Below, piece after piece: positions 1 through 5,876 of a stretch of 7,753 nt of DNA. Position 1 is the stretch's first letter. Every line of letters starts with the position of its first letter. A program made the position numbers and the translations under genes. Under the pieces are notes generated by a model. The model worked only from the letters and a program-made list of their open reading frames with translations, was not told where the DNA came from and ran no database searches. Origin of the DNA: Dehalococcoidia bacterium (GTDB taxonomy: Bacteria > Chloroflexota > Dehalococcoidia > GIF9 > UBA5629); assembly GCA_028715025.1 (NCBI GenBank), contig JAQTLG010000072.1, positions 1 through 7,753 of the forward strand. Direction: 5' to 3'.

Positions 1-1272
1 ACCTATTTCAGCATAGGCGACTATAAGGATGCCGGCTATTGGCTTGTCATGACTTACTTCGATATCCAGGTCTGTGAAAACCTTATTGAGACCAGGCCCA
101 ACGCCGCACAGCTGGCCGGCGCAAAGAACAACTCGACCTGGTACCCTGCCTTAGATGCGGGAGGGGGGCAGCCCATAACCCCGGATAACCGGAAGGCCAT
201 AGATACCATGAGGCTGTACCGCGAAAAGCTGATCGTAATCTCCAACCTGATGAAAGACCCTGCGGTACCCTACGAAGACATCGCACCCCAGTTCGAGCAG
301 GCTCGACAGGAGATGTCCGTAGTAGCACAGGTAGCCAGGAGCACTGTGACCATCAAGAGCCGGATGTTTTTTAAATACGCCGATAAGCCTGCCAGTGTCG
401 ATTTCCTGCAGTCAGCCCTGCGATTACTCGAGGGTTTGCAACAAAGCGGGTCATCGGACGCAGGCGATTTAAAAAATACGATCTGGGACCTCTATACGGC
501 CAAACTCAACCTGCAGGTTGGCCAGGACGTGCTTGAAAACCAGACATTGATATTTGAAAGCGGGGGCAATATCAACTGGAAGACACTGCAGGACTACAAC
601 CTCAAGCTGCAGGCCGCCGAGATAAACCTGTACAAAGCCAAGCGGGACATAATGAACACGGTCATCATCTCCCCTTCAAACGGCACGATCTTCAGCGTGA
701 ATCTTAAGGTTAACGACCCGCTGTCCGCTGAGGATTATGCCACGCGTCCCGCCGTGGGGCTGGTCAACACCCGGGTAATCAAGTTTACCGGCAAGGTCGA
801 TGAAATCGACATTATGAAGGTGCATGTGGGCGATAACGCCACGGTCAAGGTGGACGCCATCCCCGATAAAGAATTTAACTGGAAGGTTAAATTCATATCG
901 CCTTTCGGGGCAAAGGTCGGCAACGTTGTCAAATTCGATGTCATCATAGTGCCCACCGGACTTCCCGACGACGATTTGAAGGACGGGCTGCGTGCCACCG
1001 CCGAGATTTCCATAGCCAGCGTTAAAAACGCCCTGCTGGTCCCCATTTCATACCTCGTATCCACGCCGGGTGGGTCCATGGTGATGGTGGTCAACAGCAA
1101 GACCGGGCAGGCTGAACCCAGGAGAGTGACCACCGGCCTGCAGAACTTCCAGTACACCGAGATAACTTCCGGCCTGAATGATGGAGATAAGGTACAGTTA
1201 CCCGATAAAACGGCAGCTGGTACGACCAGACAACCTACAAGCACCTCCGGTTCCATGCGCGTATTAAGATAA
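1..1272 (+). CDS. MacA/HlyD-like adaptor subunit of an ABC exporter (5' end outside window)
   Basis: The frame is open from base 1 and ends in TAA at 1270-1272, so the gene enters from upstream. The ATG at base 49 has no Shine-Dalgarno sequence and is probably internal. Of the 423 visible residues (numbered from base 1), about 65-215 look helical and polar, like the coiled hairpin of periplasmic adaptors. Residues 219-235 (TVIISPSNGTI) match the returning half of the lipoyl domain. About 258-345 look like the beta-barrel (VIKFTGKVDEIDIMKVHVGD) and 346-402 like the membrane-proximal domain (ALLVPISYLV, then GLNDGDKVQL). The tail is Thr/Ser-rich. The signal or anchor helix and first lipoyl half would lie upstream. 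Adaptors of this family link an ABC permease to outer components or act as extracytoplasmic chaperones. An ATPase gene follows after 31 bp and then a permease, which supports a MacA/YknX-like role. The substrate is unknown. Confidence 0.85.
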   Translation, partial: TYFSIGDYKDAGYWLVMTYFDIQVCENLIETRPNAAQLAGAKNNSTWYPALDAGGGQPITPDNRKAIDTMRLYREKLIVISNLMKDPAVPYEDIAPQFEQARQEMSVVAQVARSTVTIKSRMFFKYADKPASVDFLQSALRLLEGLQQSGSSDAGDLKNTIWDLYTAKLNLQVGQDVLENQTLIFESGGNINWKTLQDYNLKLQAAEINLYKAKRDIMNTVIISPSNGTIFSVNLKVNDPLSAEDYATRPAVGLVNTRVIKFTGKVDEIDIMKVHVGDNATVKVDAIPDKEFNWKVKFISPFGAKVGNVVKFDVIIVPTGLPDDDLKDGLRATAEISIASVKNALLVPISYLVSTPGGSMVMVVNSKTGQAEPRRVTTGLQNFQYTEITSGLNDGDKVQLPDKTAAGTTRQPTSTSGSMRVLR

Positions 1273-1303
1273 TGGCAACAGATTATTAGAGAAGAGCCTT
1301 GAT

Positions 1304-1972
1304 ATGATTGAACTAAAGAACATCAGTAAGATATATGATATCGGCGACGTGAAAGTGGCGGCGCTCAACAACGTCTCGTTTACCTGCGAAAAAGGTGAGT
1401 TCATCTCGATCATGGGCCATTCCGGGTCGGGCAAATCCACCATGATGAATATTCTGGGATGCCTTGATCGTCCCACCTCGGGAAGTTATATTATAGATTC
1501 AGTGGATGTAGCCGGAATGACCGATGACGAGCTTGCCGCCATGCGCAACCGCAAGCTGGGGTTCGTCTTCCAGTCCTACAACCTGCTGCCCAAGCTGACA
1601 GCGATAGCCAACGTCGAACTCCCGCTTATCTATTCGGGCAATAACCACCGGAGGCAGCGCGCCCTGGCAGCACTGGAAGCGGTTGGTATAGGCAAACGGG
1701 CATCCCATAAGCCCAGCGAGATGTCAGGCGGCGAACAGCAACGCGTGGCCATCGCCCGTGCCCTTATCAACGATCCACTGGTCATACTGGCCGACGAACC
1801 CACGGGAAACCTGGATACTCAGATGAGCCACAATATCATGTCGCTGCTGGTCGAGCAGAGCAAGAAGGGGATAACCATCATCGTGGTCACACACGAAGAG
1901 GACATCGCCGCCTATACCCAGCGCACGATTTACCTCCGTGACGGAATAATCATCGAGGATAAGAAGCGATGA
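1304..1972 (+). CDS. ABC transporter ATP-binding protein, MacB/LolD/YknY type
   Basis: This is a 222-residue stand-alone nucleotide-binding domain of the family's usual length. Walker A is GHSGSGKST (residues 38-46), the Q-loop glutamine is Q90 in FVFQSYNLLP, and the ABC signature is MSGGEQQRVAIARAL from M140. Walker B is VILADE (160-165) followed by PTGNLD, and the switch histidine is H197 in VVTHEED. The SYNLLPKLTAIANVELPL stretch after the Q-loop is typical of the MacB/LolD group, which powers MacB-type permeases from the cytoplasmic face. The start at 1304 opens the conserved MIELKNISKIY. A weak purine-rich stretch (GAGAAGAG) lies around 1289-1296. The stop overlaps the next start as ATGA, indicating translational coupling to the permease. 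The separate polypeptide resembles the B. subtilis YknY arrangement rather than the fused E. coli MacB. Confidence 0.95.
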   Translation: MIELKNISKIYDIGDVKVAALNNVSFTCEKGEFISIMGHSGSGKSTMMNILGCLDRPTSGSYIIDSVDVAGMTDDELAAMRNRKLGFVFQSYNLLPKLTAIANVELPLIYSGNNHRRQRALAALEAVGIGKRASHKPSEMSGGEQQRVAIARALINDPLVILADEPTGNLDTQMSHNIMSLLVEQSKKGITIIVVTHEEDIAAYTQRTIYLRDGIIIEDKKR

Positions 1973-3177
1973 GCCTCTGGGAGAGCCTCAAGTCAGCCTG
2001 GCAGGCCATCTTCTCAAACAAGACGCGCTCTTTTCTCACCATGCTCGGCATCGTGATAGGCGTTTGCGCGGTGGTACTGCTGGTTTCTCTGGGACAGGGC
2101 TTCCAGGCCAGCATGACAACCACCTTCAACAACATGGGAGCCAGCGCCCTTTATATTTCCACCTCCACCGATAAAGCAGTGACCAGCGTTCGACCGCTCA
2201 CACTTGATGACGCTGAGGCATTGCAGGACAAGACCGTGGCCCCCTCGATAAGCGTTGTCTCACCCACACTCAGCAGTAGGGTAACCGTTCAATACGGCAA
2301 CAACAGCGCCAATGTACAGGCGACCGGTGTGAAGCCGGTAATAACGGAGATACGCAATTACCAGGTGGATCAGGGACGGTTCATCACCGACCAGGATGTC
2401 ACAGCCAGAAGCAATATAATCGTACTGGGTTATCAGACGGCTACCGTGCTCTGCGGCACCGATAACCCGGTGGGCAAAAGCGTGCGTGGCCAGGGCAGCA
2501 AGTACCAGGTAGTCGGTACCCTGCAGAAGATGGGAGGCTTCGGCGGCGACAGCTATATCCTGATGCCGCTCACGACAATGCAGTCCAAGCTGACCGGCGG
2601 CGGCAACAACGTTCAACAGATCGCCGTAAAGGCTGTCAGCTCCGACCTGGTGGATTCAGTGATCTCCGAGGTAACCAGCGTCCTCAGGAACAGGCATTAC
2701 ATCAGAACAGGCGCAGCGGACGATTTCACTATAACCGACATGCGTGAGACACTGGCCAGCATGCAGGCAACGCTGGCCGGATTCTCGCTTTTCATGGGAG
2801 CGGTGGGCGCCATATCCCTCATCGTGGGCGGCATCGGCATCATGAACATCATGCTGGTATCGGTTACAGAGCGCACACGCGAGATCGGCATTCGCAAGGC
2901 CATCGGCGCCAAGCGCCGCGACATACTGCTGCAATTCCTCATAGAGGCGGCAGCTTTAAGCCTGACAGGCGGCCTGGTCGGACTGGGGCTGGCCATGCTG
3001 GGCGCCATGCTGATGGGCAATATTTCACTTGGAAATACGACTGTAACGCCCGTCATTTCGGCGGGCATTGTATTTATTGCGCTGGGCGTATCGATCGGAA
3101 CAGGACTGGTCTCCGGCACCTACCCGGCCTTCCGCGCCGCCCGCTTAGACCCCATCGAATCGCTGCGACACGAATAG
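1969..3177 (+). CDS. MacB/FtsX-type ABC transporter permease (YknZ-like)
   Basis: This 402-residue membrane protein has the MacB permease plan. A first membrane helix spans about residues 21-42 (ending VVLLVSLGQGF). A large extracytoplasmic MacB_PCD-like domain covers about 44-268. Three C-terminal helices lie at about 272-298, 322-349 and 361-384. The cytoplasmic loop ERTREIGIRKAIGAKRRDI (301-319) is the family hallmark that contacts the ATPase, and the C-terminus YPAFRAARLDPIESLRHE is the classic ending. FtsX-fold permeases of this type work mechanically, moving substrate from the periplasmic or outer-leaflet side rather than through a conventional channel. GAGGA at 1955-1959, inside the ATPase gene, lies 9 nt before the ATG. 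The start overlaps the ATPase stop by 4 nt. It is probably the last gene of the operon, since a convergent gene ends 24 bp further on. The substrate cannot be read from sequence; antimicrobial peptides, lipoproteins and macrolides are known in related systems. Confidence 0.95.
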   Translation: MSLWESLKSAWQAIFSNKTRSFLTMLGIVIGVCAVVLLVSLGQGFQASMTTTFNNMGASALYISTSTDKAVTSVRPLTLDDAEALQDKTVAPSISVVSPTLSSRVTVQYGNNSANVQATGVKPVITEIRNYQVDQGRFITDQDVTARSNIIVLGYQTATVLCGTDNPVGKSVRGQGSKYQVVGTLQKMGGFGGDSYILMPLTTMQSKLTGGGNNVQQIAVKAVSSDLVDSVISEVTSVLRNRHYIRTGAADDFTITDMRETLASMQATLAGFSLFMGAVGAISLIVGGIGIMNIMLVSVTERTREIGIRKAIGAKRRDILLQFLIEAAALSLTGGLVGLGLAMLGAMLMGNISLGNTTVTPVISAGIVFIALGVSIGTGLVSGTYPAFRAARLDPIESLRHE

Positions 3178-3201
3178 ATAAATAAGTCCCCTGTAAAAGC
3201 C

Positions 3202-4035
3202 CTATCTCTTAAGAGCCCGCAAGTCGGCGCTGGCCCGCGTGGTAAGCAGGTCATCCTGCGAAAGCTGAAGAGTGGTTTCGAGATCAGCTACTGCAAGCGC
3301 AGTCTCACCCGATGCGGTATATACCAGGCTCCTGTTGTAGTATGACGCCGCGTCATCCGGCGCCAGGCGTACGGCCTGATCAGCGTCCTGTATGGCAAGG
3401 TCAGGCTTGCCCAGAGCTGCATAGATAAGGCTTCTGACACAGTATGAGCGGGGCAGTGTTTGATCGAGCTCAATCGCTCTGCTGGCGTCATCCAGTCCCA
3501 CCTCGTATTGCCGGTTTTTATAATTGGAGTAGGCGCGTTCGCTGTAGGCGGGCGCGTAATCGGGCTTAAGGGACAACGCCATGTCAAGGTCCAACAGCCC
3601 TATACTGAACTGCCACTGGTTGTTGTGGAAACGTCCCAGTTCATAGTATGCCCGATAATACTCAGGCGCGATCTCCACAGCCTTGCTCAGATCAGCCAGC
3701 GTATTTGGATTGAGCCGCTTGCCCTTGTAATACCAGGCACGGGCTATATACGCATCCGCCAGCTTTTCCTTCAGCGTAACATCTTCAGCATTTCGTCCCA
3801 GCGCCACCCCTGCCTCTGCTATTGCCCGGTCGTATTCTTCAGCTACAAGCAAAACCGATTCAGGATTAACGGCTGTAGTATTATCATTCACATTCAGAAC
3901 CGGTTGTTCGCCGGCAGCCGCAGTCACGTTTTCAAAACTGGAATCAATCTGTGGCCGGGATGGCCCCGCGCAGGAAAGCGCCAGCGTCGATAAAATTAGA
4001 ATACAGGGTAAACACCTGAATAATATGAATCTCAT
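3202..4035 (-). CDS. TPR-repeat lipoprotein
   Basis: This 277-residue protein begins MRFILFR, followed by a hydrophobic stretch and a signal peptidase II site ALSC with C22 as the lipidated cysteine. The -3 alanine is permitted but less usual. Residues 23-90 are a polar linker plus a possible degenerate helical hairpin. Five TPR units follow in exact 34-residue register: 91-124, 125-158, 159-192, 193-226 and 227-260. Each ends near a loop such as EIAPEYY, SLKPDYA or RLAPDDA. TPR lipoproteins act as protein-binding scaffolds anchored to the membrane. No catalytic domain is visible, so the partner is unknown. The start lies 4 nt downstream of the PEPCK-like stop on the same strand and has no recognisable Shine-Dalgarno site, so translation is probably coupled to the upstream gene. 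An in-frame stop upstream within the PEPCK gene leaves this ATG as the first in-frame start. Confidence 0.87.
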   Translation of the reverse strand: MRFILFRCLPCILILSTLALSCAGPSRPQIDSSFENVTAAAGEQPVLNVNDNTTAVNPESVLLVAEEYDRAIAEAGVALGRNAEDVTLKEKLADAYIARAWYYKGKRLNPNTLADLSKAVEIAPEYYRAYYELGRFHNNQWQFSIGLLDLDMALSLKPDYAPAYSERAYSNYKNRQYEVGLDDASRAIELDQTLPRSYCVRSLIYAALGKPDLAIQDADQAVRLAPDDAASYYNRSLVYTASGETALAVADLETTLQLSQDDLLTTRASADLRALKR

Positions 4036-4039
4036 GGAA

Positions 4040-5539
4040 CTACGGCTGCAGGGCGTTGATTATATCCGGATGTATGCCTTCGAAGCGCGAAAGCCAGGCC
4101 AATCTCTCTTTTTTCAAAGTTTGACTGAGGGCCGCAATTTTTTCCTTCGGATAATAATTATTAAGATCGAACCGGCCTATATCCAATCCGGGTATATCGG
4201 CCGGCACCTCATAACCCCAGAATTCATCCTTTTTCCAGGTGATTCTATCCCTGGCTATCATCTCCAGTATCTTAACCGAATCGAATACCGTTATCTTCTG
4301 CCCGCCGGTTAAGCCTCCCACCCTGCCGGTATTCAACAAATAACACTTCATGTGGGGATTTTTACGCAAAATATCGAGGAACATATTGCCTTCCTCTTCT
4401 TCGGACCCGACTATGAAAGGATTGGTCCCGACGACACGGCGCTGCTTGCCCGCCTCGGACGGATCTCCGGCCGATGTCTCCACCGATTCGCCAAGCATGA
4501 AAGCGGCCGCTCCCCATTCCCGAGAGAGCTTAACTACAGGCGGCACTATCTCATTGTGCCTCGTGATGAATATTAAAAAATCCACTTTCTCGAGATCTAC
4601 TTCGCCGTCGGTAAACGCTATGTCGCGGCGTTTGACCATGGCGCGGCCGTTCGACGTCAGCGTTGAGTCGAAAAAGTCGACCTTGCCGGTTGCCTTATCA
4701 ACGTGGACGTTCTCAAGTATAGCCCGCGGGCTGATGGCGGCCGCATAGAGCAGCGGCTGGGCTGCGGGTTCAAGCCCTTCGGTCTTCATATAGAAGGATT
4801 CCTCGGTGCCGATTGCGCTGCTGTCGGCCTTGAGTATGACCACGTCATCCTGGCGGATAATCACCCTTTCAGGCGGCCTCAGCCAGTGCGAATGACAGGC
4901 CAGCGATGTCTTGCCCGTCCCGCTCAGCCCGAAGAGCAGAAAGCCTTTATCGCATAGCTTGCCATCCTTCATAATGCGCAGAATCTTGCTGGCTGCATGC
5001 AGGCCGATATTACCTTCCTTCTTGGCCCAGTACATGACCTGTCGCAGCATGGCCTTTTTGTTCTCCCCTTTGTAATCGCTGCCTAATATTAACGTTATGC
5101 CGGATTCGGGAAAGACAAGCACCTTTTTTTCAGGCCAGTCCGCCACGGTAACCGTGATAAAATCAGGCTCTCCCGGCTCGGCGGGGAAGAGTGTATTGCC
5201 CCACATCAGCGGTATGCGGGGATATTGAGCATCCACATATACCCGGCACCTTTTCTTATATCCCTTGCTCTGGCACATCACGCGGTCGAGCATGATCATG
5301 TCCCGGTGATTAAGATATTTCAGCACATCGTCCACCAGCTTCACATTTTCATCTTCGAGCTCACCCAGTATCACTTCAGTGAATTTGGCAATCCTGTTAC
5401 GTACACGCGTCGTAACCGCCAGGTTGCCGAACTCAGAGATAGCTCCGCCCTGCTCAAGCGCCCATTCCCTCAATCGGTCTTCCGACGGATTATCTATGAT
5501 ATTCCTGGGGTCGAATTTTGTGGCAAAAATATCCCGCAT
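4040..5539 (-). CDS. Divergent ATP-type phosphoenolpyruvate carboxykinase (PckA-like)
   Basis: ATP-type PEPCK interconverts oxaloacetate + ATP and PEP + CO2 + ADP in the cytoplasm. This 499-residue protein keeps most active-site positions when compared by eye with E. coli PckA. R45 (TTR) matches R65. Y156 and K162 in YKGENKKAML match Y207 and K213. H181 matches the metal ligand H232. The P-loop GLSGTGKT is at 204-211 and D231-D232 match the kinase-2 acidic pair. K252 matches K288, E257-P258 match E297-P298, R299 matches R333, and NTG is at 403-405. Differences are clear: the usual GDDEHGWDDD is RQDDVVILKA here, NTGW is NTGR, the adenine-site R449 is apparently K415, and the chain is about 40 residues shorter than E. 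coli PckA. The ATG at 5537-5539 is the only good start, because an in-frame TAG lies 15 bp upstream; it lacks a Shine-Dalgarno site. The gene forms a unit with the downstream TPR lipoprotein. Fold assignment is secure; the exact reaction and phosphate donor are less so. Confidence 0.82.
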   Translation of the reverse strand: MRDIFATKFDPRNIIDNPSEDRLREWALEQGGAISEFGNLAVTTRVRNRIAKFTEVILGELEDENVKLVDDVLKYLNHRDMIMLDRVMCQSKGYKKRCRVYVDAQYPRIPLMWGNTLFPAEPGEPDFITVTVADWPEKKVLVFPESGITLILGSDYKGENKKAMLRQVMYWAKKEGNIGLHAASKILRIMKDGKLCDKGFLLFGLSGTGKTSLACHSHWLRPPERVIIRQDDVVILKADSSAIGTEESFYMKTEGLEPAAQPLLYAAAISPRAILENVHVDKATGKVDFFDSTLTSNGRAMVKRRDIAFTDGEVDLEKVDFLIFITRHNEIVPPVVKLSREWGAAAFMLGESVETSAGDPSEAGKQRRVVGTNPFIVGSEEEEGNMFLDILRKNPHMKCYLLNTGRVGGLTGGQKITVFDSVKILEMIARDRITWKKDEFWGYEVPADIPGLDIGRFDLNNYYPKEKIAALSQTLKKERLAWLSRFEGIHPDIINALQP

Positions 5540-5603
5540 TTTTTTAGCAAATAACTATCGTACTTTTTAAATACCATTAGAGTATACCCCATCGGAAGAT
5601 AAA

Positions 5604-5632
5604 TTTATAATCGGTTACAGGGTAAATGTCTC
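5604..5632 (-). promoter_or_regulatory. Candidate weak promoter for the PEPCK-like/TPR unit
   Basis: On the minus strand, GAGACA (5627-5632, four of six matches to TTGACA) and TATAAA (5604-5609) are separated by 17 nt. This would start transcription near 5597 and give a leader of roughly 57 nt. A second possible -10, TATACT at 5581-5586, has no good -35 partner. AT-rich DNA yields such matches easily, so this remains tentative. Confidence 0.35.
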
Positions 5633-5700
5633 GCGGCAGCAGTCGCCATGTTGAGCTGAAATTCCGTGCCTGTTTTCGCAAACGTACATCCGCTGCCGCG
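5632..5700. repeat. Inverted repeat A, 9-bp perfect arms
   Basis: CGCGGCAGC at 5632-5640 is the exact reverse complement of GCTGCCGCG at 5692-5700, with 51 bp between the arms. The arms are GC-rich inside an otherwise AT-rich gap. A T-run does not follow on either strand, so it is not a simple intrinsic terminator. The right arm lies inside the loop of inverted repeat B. Confidence 0.6.
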
Positions 5701-5720
5701 CTAAAAAAACAGCCCCGGAA
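5662..5720. repeat. Inverted repeat B, 15-bp arms with 13 pairs
   Basis: TTCCGTGCCTGTTTT at 5662-5676 and AAAACAGCCCCGGAA at 5706-5720 pair at 13 of 15 positions, leaving two mismatches in the middle, with a 29-nt loop. A short GTTT-TCGC-AAAC hairpin at 5672-5683 sits at its left arm; read on the minus strand its loop is GCGA, a GNRA tetraloop. Repeat B crosses repeat A in pseudoknot order, so the two would fold together as a pseudoknot or compete. Confidence 0.6.
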
Positions 5721-5805
5721 AATCCATCGTAGATACAATTCAAAAATATTTTAGGTTTTTTTGCCAAAAATACTTGACATGATTTTTTTTACATGCTATA
5801 AAAAA
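5703..5805. promoter_or_regulatory. A/T-tract region upstream of and across the kamA promoter
   Basis: Short homopolymer tracts recur: A7 at 5703-5709, A5 at 5742-5746, T7 at 5756-5762, A5 at 5766-5770, T8 at 5783-5790 and a run of A from 5800. The octamer CAAAAATA occurs twice, at 5741-5748 and 5765-5772. Such tracts just upstream of a -35 box can bend DNA or act as an UP element for the RNA polymerase alpha subunit. That role is inferred; only the tracts and repeats are seen. Confidence 0.4.
5774..5802 (+). promoter_or_regulatory. Strong sigma70-type promoter of kamA
   Basis: TTGACA (5774-5779) is a perfect -35 box. TATAAA (5797-5802) is a near-consensus -10 box after exactly 17 bp. TGC directly before it (5794-5796) gives an extended -10. 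Transcription would start near 5808-5810, leaving a leader of about 68 nt before the kamA start. No operator overlapping the boxes is evident apart from the flanking A/T tracts. Confidence 0.85.
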
Positions 5806-5858
5806 CAAAAGAATAAAAAAATACGATTGCAACAAATAGGAAAAAATTTTTAAATTTT

Positions 5859-5865
5859 AAGGAGG
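5859..5865 (+). promoter_or_regulatory. Ribosome binding site deciding the kamA TTG start
   Basis: AAGGAGG is a full Shine-Dalgarno match, 11 nt before the TTG at 5877. No ATG, GTG or other in-frame start lies between it and that TTG, and the next in-frame ATG is more than 300 bases further in. This supports the rare TTG start. Confidence 0.8.
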
Positions 5866-5876
5866 CACAGCCCAAG

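Larger units (their letters stand above)
5540..5876. other. Divergent intergenic region (337 bp)
   Basis: This gap separates the leftward PEPCK-like gene from the rightward kamA gene and is the only non-coding stretch over 300 bases in the window. From left to right it holds an AT-rich leader for the PEPCK-like gene with weak promoter candidates (about 5581-5632). Next is a GC-richer patch with two interlocking inverted repeats (5632-5720), then A/T tracts (5703-5805) and the kamA promoter (5774-5802). It ends with an AT-rich kamA leader and a strong ribosome binding site (5859-5865). No tRNA, known riboswitch consensus or convincing gene was recognised in it. Confidence 0.85.

Noticed and set aside
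49..51. ATG at 49 as the true start of the adaptor gene
   Set aside because: No Shine-Dalgarno site precedes it, the frame is open to base 1, and the anchor helix and first lipoyl half expected of this family would be missing.
735..1256. 173-codon minus-strand open frame inside the adaptor gene
   Set aside because: It lies wholly within a gene with clear adaptor-family motifs and shows no domain of its own; it is a shadow frame.
3460..3993. 177-codon plus-strand open frame opposite the TPR lipoprotein
   Set aside because: The opposite strand has a signal peptide and five TPR units in exact register, so this frame is a by-product of that composition.
5615..5689. A 24-codon minus-strand reading frame (starting MYVCENRH, with a CysCys pair) in the intergenic region
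   Set aside because: It has no good ribosome binding site, is very short, and overlaps arms of both inverted repeats. It could be a leader peptide but nothing beyond the open frame supports it.
5632..5709. Inverted repeat A with adjacent A7 as an intrinsic terminator
   Set aside because: The A-run follows the stem on the plus strand; on the minus strand the T-run comes before the stem. The loop is also 51 nt, so it does not fit an intrinsic terminator in either direction.
5842..5858. AT-only palindromic stretch in the kamA leader (AAAATTT and AAATTTT)
   Set aside because: An all-AT stem would be unstable and such matches are expected by chance in this AT-rich leader.
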